Positions 25,648 through 35,324 of a stretch of 64,000 nucleotides of DNA are shown in pieces (the stretch's first letter is position 1; each line of letters opens with the position of its first letter). The stretch spans positions 4,287,812 through 4,351,811 of the forward strand of contig NZ_KE386491.1 in NCBI RefSeq assembly GCF_000427405.1. Reading direction: 5' to 3'. The translations under genes and the position numbers were made by a program. The stretch comes from Flectobacillus major DSM 103 (GTDB taxonomy: Bacteria; Bacteroidota; Bacteroidia; Cytophagales; Spirosomataceae). Under the pieces are notes generated by a model, which saw only the letters and a program-made list of their open reading frames with translations, ran no database searches and had not been told where the DNA came from.

Positions 25648-27315
25648 CTACGATTCGATAGTATGTTTACCCAACATTTCACGAGCATTTTCAATAATCG
25701 TGGCTGAAGGATTTTGGCCACCAATCATTTGTGCAATTTCCATGATACGTTCCTCTTTAGATAACTTCTTAATTCTTGAAACGGTTCGGTCGGCAGAGTT
25801 ATCTTTATAAACAAAATAATGGGCTGCTCCCTGAGCCGCAATTTGATGCAAATGAGTAATAGCAATAATCTGATGGCTTTTGCTCATTTCACGCATCATA
25901 TTGCCTACTTTGATAGAAACTTCACCAGATATACCCGTGTCTATTTCATCAAAAACAATCGTAGGCAAAGCCCTCTTATTGGCTAGAATATACTTGATAG
26001 CTAGCATTAAACGGCTAAATTCGCCACCTGAGGCTACGTTTTTGAGAGGTTGAGGCTTGATACCTTTGTTGGCCGAAAACAACAAGTTAACAATATTGAT
26101 ACCAGTTGCCGAAGGTTTAATAAACTCATTTTCGACTTTGAGCGTAGCATTGGGCATTCCAAGGTCGAATAACAAAGCCGAGATTTGTTTTTCGATAGTT
26201 GCTAATACGCCCAAACGTGATTTTGACAAAGCCTCTGCACTTTTCATAAGGGCTTTTTCAGTTTTTTCGACCACACTTTTAGCTTTTTCCAAAGATTCGT
26301 CGAGGTTCAATACCTTACCGACTTTTATTTCGAGTTCGGCCTGAATACGTAATAAATCGTTGTCGGCTTTTACTTGATGTTTTTGTAAAAGGTGATACAA
26401 TAAATCTACACGTTGCTGTAAAGAAGATATTTTTTCATCATCTATTTCTACTTGGTCAGATTCGCTTTCTATTTCGTCGTTAATATCTTTGAGTTCTATC
26501 AAACAAGACTGTAGGCGTTCTTTGATATGGACAAACTGCGAGCCATATTGGCCAATAGTATTGATATTGGCAAGAGAAGTACCCAACAACGAAATGATTG
26601 ACTGTTCCGAGCCATTCAAAAATGCTGAAGTTTGTTGAAGCTTAGATTTTACTTCTTCGGCATTTTCCAGCTTGTTTAGTTCCGTTTCTAGCTCTTCCAA
26701 TTCATGAGCCTTTAGTTTTGCTTTGTGTAATTCTTCAAGCAAGAAGGCATTATAATCAAACTCTTTTTTACTTTCTTTTGCATCTTGCACCAATTCATCA
26801 TAAGCTTTTTGGGCTTTTTGATAGCTCAAGAAATCAGATTTGTATTTATCGACCAAACTTTCATTTTGGGCAAATGTATCAACAATCTGAAGCTGATATT
26901 CATTGGCCCCCAAAAGTAAATTATCATGTTGCGAATGCACATCCATAAGCTGAGAGGCAATTCGGCGAAGGGTTTCTAAATTGACAGGCGTATCGTTGAC
27001 AAACGCACGGGTTTTGCCCTGTGGCGAAATTTCACGACGAATAATACAATGGTCTTCATAATCTAGCTCTTCTTCCTCAAAAATACTTTTGATAATAAAT
27101 CCAGAAATATTAAACTCACCTTCAATAATACATTTTTCATCGGGGCTATATAAGGCCTTTGTATCGGCCCGATTACCAAGCAATAAGCCAATCGCTCCAA
27201 GCATAATCGACTTACCAGCTCCAGTTTCGCCTGTAATAATATTAAGGGCGTGATTGGGCGAAAGCTCTAAATGCTCGATAAGAGCATAGTTTTTTATCTT
27301 TAGATGAGTAAGCAT
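25648..27315 (-). CDS. recN: DNA repair ATPase RecN
   Basis: SMC-like protein for double-strand break repair, 555 residues, as usual. Walker A is GETGAGKS at 29-36; the ABC signature and Walker B lie in VASGGEFSRLMLAIKYI and LPTIVFDEIDTGISGE, near residues 430-470. The middle is long coiled coil (for example ELETELNKLENAEEVKSKLQ). ITHLHQIAAQGAAHYFV near the end is the conserved D-loop/H-loop region. The flanking genes are not repair genes. Confidence 0.96.
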   Translation of the reverse strand: MLTHLKIKNYALIEHLELSPNHALNIITGETGAGKSIMLGAIGLLLGNRADTKALYSPDEKCIIEGEFNISGFIIKSIFEEEELDYEDHCIIRREISPQGKTRAFVNDTPVNLETLRRIASQLMDVHSQHDNLLLGANEYQLQIVDTFAQNESLVDKYKSDFLSYQKAQKAYDELVQDAKESKKEFDYNAFLLEELHKAKLKAHELEELETELNKLENAEEVKSKLQQTSAFLNGSEQSIISLLGTSLANINTIGQYGSQFVHIKERLQSCLIELKDINDEIESESDQVEIDDEKISSLQQRVDLLYHLLQKHQVKADNDLLRIQAELEIKVGKVLNLDESLEKAKSVVEKTEKALMKSAEALSKSRLGVLATIEKQISALLFDLGMPNATLKVENEFIKPSATGINIVNLLFSANKGIKPQPLKNVASGGEFSRLMLAIKYILANKRALPTIVFDEIDTGISGEVSIKVGNMMREMSKSHQIIAITHLHQIAAQGAAHYFVYKDNSADRTVSRIKKLSKEERIMEIAQMIGGQNPSATIIENAREMLGKHTIES

Positions 27316-27435
27316 TGTATATAAATAACCCAGATACCTGAAAAATCACCAATATCTGAAATTTGTTAGTCGTTATCTGTTTAGTTTTGGGCTATATCAA
27401 CCGATTTATCATGCTAAAAATAGCGAGACAGTTCA

Positions 27436-27443
27436 CAAAAATA
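27436..27443 (-). promoter_or_regulatory. Candidate -7 element for recN
   Basis: TATTTTTG on the minus strand, about 120 bp before recN; the nearest upstream TTG is 15 bp away, slightly too close. Tentative. Confidence 0.3.
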
Positions 27444-27471
27444 CAATAGATAATCGTACAAGTAACTAAAA

Positions 27472-28278
27472 TTAATCTTCAAATTTTGGTATGCGTTTTT
27501 GTATTTTGGCCGTAAAAGCCTCTTGCAAATCATTTGATAAGAGTAGCCCTGCATTCCAAGTAGCTATATAATCAAGGCCATCGGCTATTGAATGCTCACG
27601 GCTATAATTCAGAATATGTTTTGTGCCTCGAATAGATAGAGGCGATTTTTGAGCAATTTGTTCAGCCAGAATCAGCACTTCATCAAGCATAGTTTGGTTA
27701 TCAGGGAAAGAACGATTCACTAGTCCTATTTTTGCGGCTTCTTGTCCTGTTATATTTCGACCAGTGAAGGCCATTTCTCGTACCATTCCTTCGCCAATAA
27801 GCTTCGGTAGGCGTTGAAGTGTACCCAAGTCGGCTACCATACCCATGTCGATTTCTTTGATAGTAAAAAAGCTATCGTCGGTACAATATCGCATATCACA
27901 GCCACAAATTAAATCAATACCAGCCCCAATACACCCCCCGTGTATAGCTGCCAAAACAGGTTTAGAACAATCGGCAATAGCATTGATAGGAGCTTGGAGT
28001 TGCAAAATCTCTTTCCGCAGTTTTTCTCTACCTCGGCCTTCGCACGAAACAGCCTTTTGGGTAACAGACATTAGTAGGTTGAGGTCGATACCCGCAGAAA
28101 AGTGTTTGCTTGTGCCACCATCAAGTACTACAACCCGTACTTCAGGGTTTTCGTCGATATGCTCAAATACCTCTCTAAACTCCCGCCAAAACGTTTGGCT
28201 GAGGGCGTTTGCCTTGTCGGGGCGGTTGATACTAAGATGGGCAATGTGATTTTGAATCTTTAAAAGAAGGGTTTCCAT
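27472..28278 (-). CDS. Enoyl-CoA hydratase/isomerase family, dienoyl-CoA isomerase-like
   Basis: Crotonase-fold protein of 268 residues from the ATG at 28278; an upstream ATG at 28341 would add 21 non-conserved residues. The oxyanion-hole segments are FSAGIDLNLL and HGGCIGAGIDLICGCD. TDDSFFTIKEIDMGMVADLG (in order, across the active site) carries the acidic residues in the pattern of delta-3,5-delta-2,4-dienoyl-CoA isomerase (ECH1), followed by TLQRLPKLIGEG. Probably beta-oxidation of unsaturated acyl-CoA. Alone between recN and sucD. Confidence 0.88.
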   Translation of the reverse strand: METLLLKIQNHIAHLSINRPDKANALSQTFWREFREVFEHIDENPEVRVVVLDGGTSKHFSAGIDLNLLMSVTQKAVSCEGRGREKLRKEILQLQAPINAIADCSKPVLAAIHGGCIGAGIDLICGCDMRYCTDDSFFTIKEIDMGMVADLGTLQRLPKLIGEGMVREMAFTGRNITGQEAAKIGLVNRSFPDNQTMLDEVLILAEQIAQKSPLSIRGTKHILNYSREHSIADGLDYIATWNAGLLLSNDLQEAFTAKIQKRIPKFED

Positions 28279-28526
28279 GTTAAAATGAGGTTTGTTGATT
28301 AAAACGAAAGTAATATAGGAATTCTTTTCATAAAATGGCAACCTATAAAAATTTAGCAGAAATTAATAAAAGATTAAATATTTGATTATCAGGTGATTGT
28401 AATGTTGTTTTTGAAATCTAATCAGCTAATTAACAAATCCTTTTTGCTCTTTCACATTCTGCATTTACCTTTACGAAACTTTTCTTAATACATAGGAATT
28501 TTCAATAACAGATAACGACACGAAAA

Positions 28527-29405
28527 ATGAGTGTACTTGTTAACAAAAACTCAAGAGTAATCGTACAAGGCTTTACGGGTTCGGAAGGTTCTTTCCATGC
28601 TCAGCAAATGATAGAATACGGCACAAACGTCGTGGGTGGTGTTACGCCGGGTAAAGGTGGTTCTACGCATCTTGACCGTCCAGTTTTCAATACTGTATTG
28701 GAAGCTGTACAGCAAGCTGGAGCAGATACCTCTATTATCTTCGTTCCGCCTGCATTTGCAGCCGATGCTATCATGGAAGCTGCCGATGCTGGAATCAAAG
28801 TGATTATTTGTATCACTGAAGGTATTCCAACAAAGGATATGATTTATGCCAAAGAATACATCAAAAACAAAGCTACTCGTTTGATTGGCCCTAACTGTCC
28901 AGGTGTAATGACCGCAGGAGAATGTAAAGTAGGTATTATGCCAGCTTTTATTTTCTCGAAAGGTAAAATTGGTATCGTTTCTAAGTCTGGAACATTGACT
29001 TACGAAGCTGTAGATCAATTAACTAAAGCTGGTTTAGGACAAACTACAGCAATTGGTATTGGTGGTGACCCAATTATCGGAACAACTACTAAAGAAGCCG
29101 TTGAATTGTTGATGAATGACCCTGAAACAGAAGGTATTGTAATGATTGGCGAAATCGGTGGAGGAATGGAAGCCGAGGCTGCTCGTTGGATTAAAGAAAC
29201 TGGTAACAAAAAACCTGTAGTTGGTTTTATTGCTGGTCAAACTGCTCCAAAAGGTCGTCGTATGGGTCACGCTGGTGCTATCATCGGTGGTGCTGATGAT
29301 ACTGCTGCTGCCAAAATGGCAATCATGGAAGAGTGCGGAATTCACGTGGTTCACTCTCCTGCCGACATTGGTGCAACAATGTTGAAAGCTTTAGGCTTGA
29401 AATAA
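28527..29405 (+). CDS. sucD: Succinyl-CoA synthetase alpha subunit
   Basis: Alpha subunit of the TCA-cycle enzyme that makes ATP or GTP from succinyl-CoA. The phosphorylated histidine is H248 in [13 protein letters not shown]. The N-terminal CoA-binding Rossmann part opens [19 protein letters not shown] and continues [14 protein letters not shown] and GPNCPGVMT. The length of 292 residues is normal. The beta subunit gene sucC is not adjacent, as in many Bacteroidota. A strong terminator follows. Confidence 0.96.
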   Translation: MSVLVNKNSRVIVQGFTGSEGSFHAQQMIEYGTNVVGGVTPGKGGSTHLDRPVFNTVLEAVQQAGADTSIIFVPPAFAADAIMEAADAGIKVIICITEGIPTKDMIYAKEYIKNKATRLIGPNCPGVMTAGECKVGIMPAFIFSKGKIGIVSKSGTLTYEAVDQLTKAGLGQTTAIGIGGDPIIGTTTKEAVELLMNDPETEGIVMIGEIGGGMEAEAARWIKETGNKKPVVGFIAGQTAPKGRRMGHAGAIIGGADDTAAAKMAIMEECGIHVVHSPADIGATMLKALGLK

Positions 29406-29505
29406 TTGTGATGAGGCTGTTGGCAATTGGTAATAGGTAATGTAATTTTGTAAAAATATTACAGATATTGCTGAACGTCAACTATACATATTGCAAAAAC
29501 TTTAC

Positions 29506-29539
29506 AAAACCTGACAAACAATCGTTTGTCAGGTTTTTG
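29506..29539 (+). terminator. Terminator of sucD
   Basis: A perfect 14-bp stem (29506-29519 with 29524-29537), loop AATC, ending in TTTTT. It lies inside the longest possible DUF4271 frame, which shows that gene must start later. Confidence 0.9.
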
Positions 29540-29548
29540 TGCTTATTA

Positions 29549-30745
29549 TTGTCCAAACCCCTAGGCTTTCCTAGTTGGGTTCGGGTACTTATAACATATA
29601 TACTCACCCTAAGCCTATGCTTGTTGGGGAGGGGCGTAAAAGCCAATAATATTGGCCCAGACAAAGCCTACTACTTGGTGTATGATTACCATGACGATTG
29701 GCAGGTATACGACGACCACTATAAGGCTTATGTACCTTATATTAAAGGCGAACACAAAGATTACAATTCTTTCAGTTTGTTTTTTGATACCGAAAATTAT
29801 AGAGGATATAAGCTTTTGTATTATTCGGGCAAAGAAAATTACCTTTTTATCAACGCTTCTTTACAACGAAAGCTACCAACCGAGCAGTGGGTGGTGATGG
29901 ATATAGATAGTTTGAAAGAAAAATATGGAAAACTAAAATTGTTTTTGACTTTCTACGGAACCAATACCAATGTAGAAGCCATGACAGTACAGGTAGGAAA
30001 TAAGATTTCAAAAGTAGAAAAAAGTATCCAAATATCAGATTCTCTATTGACAGTTATTCCTAGAGAACTAACACCTTTTCAAGATTTTGTTACCTTAGGT
30101 TTGTTATTTTTAGCGGTCTGTTATGCCTTTTTATACAATTTACAGCCCAAAGCATTTGGTCGTTATTTTAGTATTCAAGATTTATTGACAATCAATATAA
30201 GAGACGATGCCTTTATTGTTAATAAACCATTTGATTTAGGAAACTTGCTTTTTGTACTGAATCTAAGCTTTACATTAGCATTTATTTTTATGCTTATCCA
30301 AAGCGATGAAATGGATTTATTTTCGGTTAGTACCATTCTAAGAGATGGCGAAAGCTTAGGAACGATGTTTAGTAACTTTATTGAACTCGGCGTTGTGATT
30401 TTTGTTTTGATGTTGGCCAAATATGTAGCTTTAGCCATTTTAACAAACCTCTATAGGCTCGATAATATTACTAATGTGCATTATTTTAAAGTAATTCAAG
30501 CATCCAGTATTTTCTTTTTGGTAGTGGTGGTATTCTTGAGTGTGAGTGCTGTATCGGCTCCAGAAGTGATAAAAAATATACAAAATATACTGCTGATACC
30601 GATTTCAATTTTCTTTTTACTACGACTAATATTAATATACTTTACGATAAATAAGATGACACCGTTAAAAAATCTCTATTTATTTTCGTATCTTTGCATC
30701 GTTGAAGTCATTCCATTGATAGTAGGAATTCGATATGCCCTATAG
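29549..30745 (+). CDS. DUF4271 membrane protein
   Basis: The frame extends back to 29468 but crosses the sucD terminator, so I place the start at the in-frame TTG of 29549, which gives a signal-like N terminus (a few polar residues, then VLITYILTLSLCLL and a VKA cut site); no ATG is available in this part. About 398 residues: an extracytoplasmic domain to about residue 190, then several transmembrane helices that make up DUF4271. It precedes hemD by 41 bp, a pairing common in Bacteroidota. Function unknown; start uncertain. Confidence 0.78.
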   Translation: MSKPLGFPSWVRVLITYILTLSLCLLGRGVKANNIGPDKAYYLVYDYHDDWQVYDDHYKAYVPYIKGEHKDYNSFSLFFDTENYRGYKLLYYSGKENYLFINASLQRKLPTEQWVVMDIDSLKEKYGKLKLFLTFYGTNTNVEAMTVQVGNKISKVEKSIQISDSLLTVIPRELTPFQDFVTLGLLFLAVCYAFLYNLQPKAFGRYFSIQDLLTINIRDDAFIVNKPFDLGNLLFVLNLSFTLAFIFMLIQSDEMDLFSVSTILRDGESLGTMFSNFIELGVVIFVLMLAKYVALAILTNLYRLDNITNVHYFKVIQASSIFFLVVVVFLSVSAVSAPEVIKNIQNILLIPISIFFLLRLILIYFTINKMTPLKNLYLFSYLCIVEVIPLIVGIRYAL

Positions 30746-30786
30746 GTTGGGCCAACAGTAATAACCCACATTAAAGTTTAACTGCA

Positions 30787-31578
30787 TTGAGCATGAGCGA
30801 AACAACAGGAAACGCACATCCAGACAGATTAACCAAAGTATCCAGCATTCTAGTGTCGCAAGCACGGCCAACAGATGAAAAATCACCCTATTTTGAGTTG
30901 GCTAAAAGATACAATATTAAGGTAGATTTTCGTCCATTTATTGAGATACAAGGCGTTTCATTCAAAGACTTTCGTAAGCAAAAAATTAACATTCTTGACC
31001 ATACGGCCATTATCTTTACGAGTCGTAATGCTGTAGATCATTTTTTTCGTATTTGCAAAGAAGCTCGAATCGAGGTGCCTGCAGATATGAAGTATTTCTG
31101 TATAACGGAGCAAACCGCTATATATTTACAGAAATACATTGTGATTCGCAAGAGAAAAATATTCTCTGGGCAAAAAACGGCAGCCGATTTGTTAGAACTA
31201 ATTAAAAAACACAAAACTGAAAAGTTTTTGTTTCCATGTTCAGACAAACGTCGTAACGATATTCCAGAGTTTATGGGTACAAATGATTTGCATTTGACAG
31301 AAGCGGTAATGTACGAAACGGTTTCTGCGGATTTGTCTGACCTAGAAGATGTTTATTACGATATTTTGGCGTTCTTTAGTCCGTCAGGAATTAAATCTTT
31401 GTTTGAAAACTTTCCAGATTTTAAACAAAACAAAACTCGTATGGCTGCATTTGGGCCAACTACTGCCAAGGCAGTTACAGATGCAGGTTTGATTTTGGAT
31501 ATTCAAGCCCCACTGCCCAATGCCCCTTCAATGTCGGGTGCATTGGAATTATACATTAAAAAAGTGAATGGTTTGTAA
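30787..31578 (+). CDS. hemD: Uroporphyrinogen-III synthase-like protein
   Basis: A 263-residue two-domain HemD fold: SILVSQARPTDEKSPYFELA at the start, HTAIIFTSRNAVDHFF at about 75-90, and the second domain with DILAFFSPSGIKSLFENF and AAFGPTTAKAVTDAGL. The enzyme closes and inverts hydroxymethylbilane in haem synthesis. HemD diverges strongly in sequence, but the S-P-S-G and F-G-P-T-T-A motifs are the family marks. Cotranscribed with DUF4271; ends at a strong terminator. Confidence 0.9.
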   Translation: MSMSETTGNAHPDRLTKVSSILVSQARPTDEKSPYFELAKRYNIKVDFRPFIEIQGVSFKDFRKQKINILDHTAIIFTSRNAVDHFFRICKEARIEVPADMKYFCITEQTAIYLQKYIVIRKRKIFSGQKTAADLLELIKKHKTEKFLFPCSDKRRNDIPEFMGTNDLHLTEAVMYETVSADLSDLEDVYYDILAFFSPSGIKSLFENFPDFKQNKTRMAAFGPTTAKAVTDAGLILDIQAPLPNAPSMSGALELYIKKVNGL

Positions 31579-31599
31579 GCTAAATCATTGACAAAATCT

Positions 31600-31642
31600 A
31601 GCAGGTCTGATTCGTTTTTCAATGAATCAGACCTGCTTTTTT
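31600..31642 (+). terminator. Terminator of hemD
   Basis: A perfect 14-bp stem (31600-31613 with 31624-31637, AGCAGGTCTGATTC arm), 10-nt loop, then TTTTT. Confidence 0.92.
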
Positions 31643-31902
31643 GTGGGTGTTTACAACAAAAACGCTGGAATATCCGTTTATATCAAGTGGTTTTATGTAT
31701 CAAATTATATATCATTATGGCGTTGTTACAAATAATATTTTAGCGTATTCCAATTCATACCTCAAAATTTCAATGATTATTTGGAATTTGTTATTAGTTT
31801 TGGGAAAGCGGAAGCATTTATTGTAAGTAGCTGTATTGAGTAATTGCCTCTTCATCATCACAGTACAATGCTGTACCCATGAGTACCTAGTTTGAAAACA
31901 CT
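31643..31902. other. Spacer before the sprF-like gene
   Basis: No supported gene; a 61-codon plus-strand frame at 31641-31826 lacks family features and begins inside the terminator tail. The promoter of the next gene must be here but no clean consensus was found. Confidence 0.5.
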
Positions 31903-32880
31903 ATGCAGAAAAAACTATTATTCCTCATTTTGACCTTTATTGTGATGGGCGTTCTGCCAGTAATAGCTCAGCAGGATGCTCAATTGAGCCAATATATGTT
32001 CAACCCTTTGTACATCAACCCTGCCACCGCTGGCACTGATGGCACACTCAAGTTTCAATTACACTATAGAAACCAGTGGTCGGGCTATCAAACAAGCCTA
32101 GATGGAGGAGGCTCGTTGGGTACACAAATATTTACCGCTTCGATGCCACTAAATGGCCTACGAAGTGGCATTGGTGTACATTTTGTCAATGATAAAACTC
32201 CTTCAGGGGCAGGTTACCAAGATTTAAAACTTTCATATTCTTATCAGATAGGCTTAGGGAATGGAAGTATCATTTCGCTTGGGGCAAGAGGCGGGTTTCA
32301 TATAAAATCGTTCGATAATAGTTTTCGCCCACGCGAGAGCGACGACCCCTTGATTGATGGCCTTTCGGGAAAGATTAGTCAAACCAAACCCGACTACAGC
32401 GTTGGGGTATTATACAAGGCTTCTAATTATTTTGTGGGTGCGAGCCTCAACCATATCAACTCGCCAGTGTACAATTTTGGTATAGCAAATATTGCCAATA
32501 ACAAAGCTGTCCAAAGCTTGTATGTACATGGTGGCTATAATTATTATTTGACAGACGACATTGAGATTAGTCCTACTGCACTTTTTAGAACCGACTTTCA
32601 GACGAATGTACTCGAAGGAGGTGCGATTTTGACCTATGCCGAAAAGTATTGGGTTGGAGGTTCTTATAGACTTAATGATGCTGGCATTATTATTGCGGGC
32701 ATATCTTTATTACAGAATAATTCTTTAAAGATAGGTTATTCGTTGGATTTGACCACCACGAATGGAGCATCCGCCAAGGCCCCGACATCGCACGAAATAT
32801 TGCTTAGCTATTCACTTCCAGCTCCCAAGTTATTAAGTGGTAAGAAAACTCCTGTGAGAACCCCAAGGTTTAGGAGATAA
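31903..32880 (+). CDS. PorP/SprF-family outer-membrane protein of type IX secretion
   Basis: A 325-residue barrel with signal peptide MQKKLLFLILTFIVMGVLP ending in AQ at about 23. The N-terminal QDAQLSQYMFNPLYINPATAG (two adjoining pieces) and later GIGVHFVNDKTPSGAG and the alternating strands are hallmarks of the PorP/SprF family. Members help secrete or anchor adhesins through the type IX system, and are often encoded just before gldK/porK as here. A 317-bp gap to gldK suggests a separate or additional promoter. Confidence 0.92.
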   Translation: MQKKLLFLILTFIVMGVLPVIAQQDAQLSQYMFNPLYINPATAGTDGTLKFQLHYRNQWSGYQTSLDGGGSLGTQIFTASMPLNGLRSGIGVHFVNDKTPSGAGYQDLKLSYSYQIGLGNGSIISLGARGGFHIKSFDNSFRPRESDDPLIDGLSGKISQTKPDYSVGVLYKASNYFVGASLNHINSPVYNFGIANIANNKAVQSLYVHGGYNYYLTDDIEISPTALFRTDFQTNVLEGGAILTYAEKYWVGGSYRLNDAGIIIAGISLLQNNSLKIGYSLDLTTTNGASAKAPTSHEILLSYSLPAPKLLSGKKTPVRTPRFRR

Positions 32881-33197
32881 TTCTCTTGTTTCATTGAATC
32901 CTAGCAAGGAGGAATGACGTAAGTTGATGGTGTGAATAGGCTTGTGTATCAAAACGATAATCTATTACCAAACAACCCGAAAAATTTATTAACTTTGCTT
33001 TTCTAAGCAAATACTAAAAAGTTTTTAATCTCGTTTTAAGAAAAATTAACAAATTATATTTTGAAATTAGGAAGAAAAGATATTTAGTTTTAGTAATTTT
33101 CTAATGTACCCACAATAATATAAATTAACTACGTTTACAATTTTGAGAATTATTTACCCGTTTGTAAGCAGGTATCAATCGCAAAAGTAAAATCAAT
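32881..33197. other. Spacer between sprF-like gene and gldK
   Basis: No gene. A perfect TAACTTTG at 32990-32997 could be a -7 element for gldK, about 200 bp from its start, but no TTG stands at a proper distance. Otherwise A+T-rich and featureless. Confidence 0.45.
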
Positions 33198-34346
33198 ATG
33201 AATTACAGTGTAATTTTCAGGAAAACTCTATTACTAATCCTTATAGCCGTTCCTGTTTTATTTTTAGATAGTTGTAGCTCTTCATCTAGTAAAAAAGGGG
33301 GGAAAACTGCAAGTAGTAAAAGTAAAAGTGGAAAAGGTAGAGAAGTTGCTACCAAAGGAAAAGGAGGGAAAAAAGGCCGTAGCAGCAAGAAAGAAGATGT
33401 TGGTATGGTAAATGGTGAAATTGCGGCTACTGCAAGAAAAGGCTGGAAGCAAACCACTCCACTAGGAATGGTACTGATTCCGTCGGGCTCGTATATGATG
33501 GGGCAAGCCGATGAAGATATCGTATCGTCGTCTGTTAACTTCAATAAAAGAGTTTCGGTAGCTCAATTCTTTATGGACGATACTGAAATTAGTAATAATG
33601 AGTATCGACAATTTACTTCTGCTATGCTTACTGACTCTATCTCGGTATTGGGCGAAGAAAAAATTATGACAGAGTATTATCCAGATACTACTGTATGGAG
33701 CAAAGACTTTACGTATCACAACGGTGATCCAATGACTGAATATTACTTTTCAAGCCCAGCATTTGACTTGTATCCAGTAGTTGGTGTAAGTTGGAGAGCT
33801 GCAAAGTATTTCTGCGAATGGCGTACAAAAGCTTTGAACGACCACAGAACAGCCGAAGGAATGTATATTTCTCCTCGTTTCCGTTTACCATCGGAAGCTG
33901 AATGGGAATGGGCTTCGAGGGGGGGGAAAGCTTCTGCAAAGTATCCTTGGGGTAATCCTTACGTAGCTAATGGAAAAGGTTGCTTATTAGCCAATTTCAA
34001 GCCACATAGAGGTAATTATGATGCTGATGGATATGCCTATACTGCTCCAGTAAATTCATACAACCCTAACGATTATGGCCTTTACAACATGGCTGGAAAC
34101 GTAGCTGAGTGGTGTATTGATGCTTATTCAGACAATGCTGTTGCGATTACATGGGACCTAAATACGTTGAATGACGACAAAGACGAGCCAAGAAAGGTTA
34201 TTAGAGGTGGTTCATGGAAAGACGTAGCCTATTACCTTGAAACGGGTACTCGTGCTTATGAATATGAAGATAAAAAACGTTCATATATAGGTTTCCGCTG
34301 TGCCATGACACATTTAGGACGTTCTTCAGGTAAAGAATTTAGATAG
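33198..34346 (+). CDS. gldK: Type IX secretion/gliding lipoprotein GldK (PorK)
   Basis: A 382-residue lipoprotein that with GldN forms the periplasmic ring of the type IX system. The lipobox is LDSC (C26). A Lys/Ser/Gly-rich, very basic linker fills about 27-70, then comes a SUMF1/formylglycine-enzyme-like domain (FMDDTEISNNEYRQF, PVVGVSWRAAKYFCEW, RLPSEAEWEWASRGG, GNVAEWCIDAY, RGGSWKD, GFRCAM). Eight consecutive G at 33919-33926 encode the R-G-G of that domain. First of gldKLMN; followed by a terminator-like hairpin. Confidence 0.95.
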   Translation: MNYSVIFRKTLLLILIAVPVLFLDSCSSSSSKKGGKTASSKSKSGKGREVATKGKGGKKGRSSKKEDVGMVNGEIAATARKGWKQTTPLGMVLIPSGSYMMGQADEDIVSSSVNFNKRVSVAQFFMDDTEISNNEYRQFTSAMLTDSISVLGEEKIMTEYYPDTTVWSKDFTYHNGDPMTEYYFSSPAFDLYPVVGVSWRAAKYFCEWRTKALNDHRTAEGMYISPRFRLPSEAEWEWASRGGKASAKYPWGNPYVANGKGCLLANFKPHRGNYDADGYAYTAPVNSYNPNDYGLYNMAGNVAEWCIDAYSDNAVAITWDLNTLNDDKDEPRKVIRGGSWKDVAYYLETGTRAYEYEDKKRSYIGFRCAMTHLGRSSGKEFR

Positions 34347-34356
34347 TAGATTGAGG

Positions 34357-34408
34357 GGTAATTAATTGAAACAGCTCTTTGAGGGAAGATTCAGTTAATT
34401 ACCTTTTT
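34357..34408 (+). terminator. Terminator-like hairpin between gldK and gldL
   Basis: GGTAATTAATTGAA (34357-34370) pairs with TTCAGTTAATTACC (34390-34403), 14 bp with one G-T pair and a 19-nt loop, followed by TTTTT. It stands 10 bp after the gldK stop and 120 bp before gldL, so it probably lets only part of the transcription through. Confidence 0.75.
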
Positions 34409-34523
34409 ATTTGATAACATAAGGGGGTTGAGTGTGGATAACAACAACCTTAATCCGAAACTAATAGTAAAACAAACTCGAAACTGTACATTTTCATTCC
34501 ACTTTAAATCATTTTCAGAACAA

Positions 34524-35324
34524 ATGAAGGGCTTAGAAAAAATTATTAACGTTATCGCCAGTGCTGGTGCCGCAGTAGTTATTGTTGGAGCATTATTTAA
34601 AATTTTACACTTAGAAGGTGCTAATCAAATGCTAATGGTAGGTATGCTAACAGAAGCAGCTATTTTCTTGTTGTTTGCTATTTTGTATGCTACTGCTAAG
34701 CCTGAAAAGGAGTATGAATGGGAACGAGTTTACCCTGAATTAGCCAAAGATTTTCAAGGTGAATTGCCAAAGGTGTCATCTCGTGGTTCTTTTACAGGTG
34801 GCAATGGCCTAACAGCCAAAATGGATGATGCTTTGGCCAATGCTAAAATATCGCCAGAAGTATTCGATAACTTGGGCAAAAGCCTCAAATCGCTTACTGA
34901 GTCAGTTTCAAAAATTGGAGAAATTTCAGATGCTACAATCGCTACAACTGAATATGCTAAAAATATTAAAGTAGCTTCGGCAACCGTAAGCGAAATGAAC
35001 AAAGCGTATGGTACAACCTTGAACGCTGTTTCTGAGTTTTCTAATGCTACTCAGGATGCAAAAGAATATCGTGCTCAGTTCCAAAAAATTACCCAAAATA
35101 TGGGTGCTTTAAATGCTGTATATGAATTAGAATTACAAGATACCAACAAGCACCTAAAAGCAATGAATGCATTCTATGGCAATTTGACAACTGCAATGGA
35201 AAATATGTCTGACGCAAGTAAGGATACCCAACAGTTTAAGCAAGAGTTAGCTAAATTGACAACCAACTTATCTTCATTGAACAATGTTTATGGAAGTATG
35301 TTGTCTGCCATGAAAGGTAACTAA
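34524..35324 (+). CDS. gldL: Type IX secretion/gliding motor protein GldL (PorL)
   Basis: Start set at the ATG of 34524 (266 residues) since MKGLEKIINVIASAGAAVVI is the conserved beginning; a TTG at 34428 would add 32 residues not seen in the family. Two transmembrane helices at about 8-26 and 36-57, then a cytoplasmic tail with repeated helical segments. GldL forms the proton-driven inner-membrane motor with GldM. A glutamate in the second helix region (MLTEAAIFLLF) fits the conserved motor Glu. Confidence 0.93.
   Translation: MKGLEKIINVIASAGAAVVIVGALFKILHLEGANQMLMVGMLTEAAIFLLFAILYATAKPEKEYEWERVYPELAKDFQGELPKVSSRGSFTGGNGLTAKMDDALANAKISPEVFDNLGKSLKSLTESVSKIGEISDATIATTEYAKNIKVASATVSEMNKAYGTTLNAVSEFSNATQDAKEYRAQFQKITQNMGALNAVYELELQDTNKHLKAMNAFYGNLTTAMENMSDASKDTQQFKQELAKLTTNLSSLNNVYGSMLSAMKGN

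Noticed and set aside
31641-31826. 61-codon plus-strand frame after hemD
   Set aside because: Begins inside the terminator tail, has no recognisable domain and a composition like translated A+T-rich spacer.
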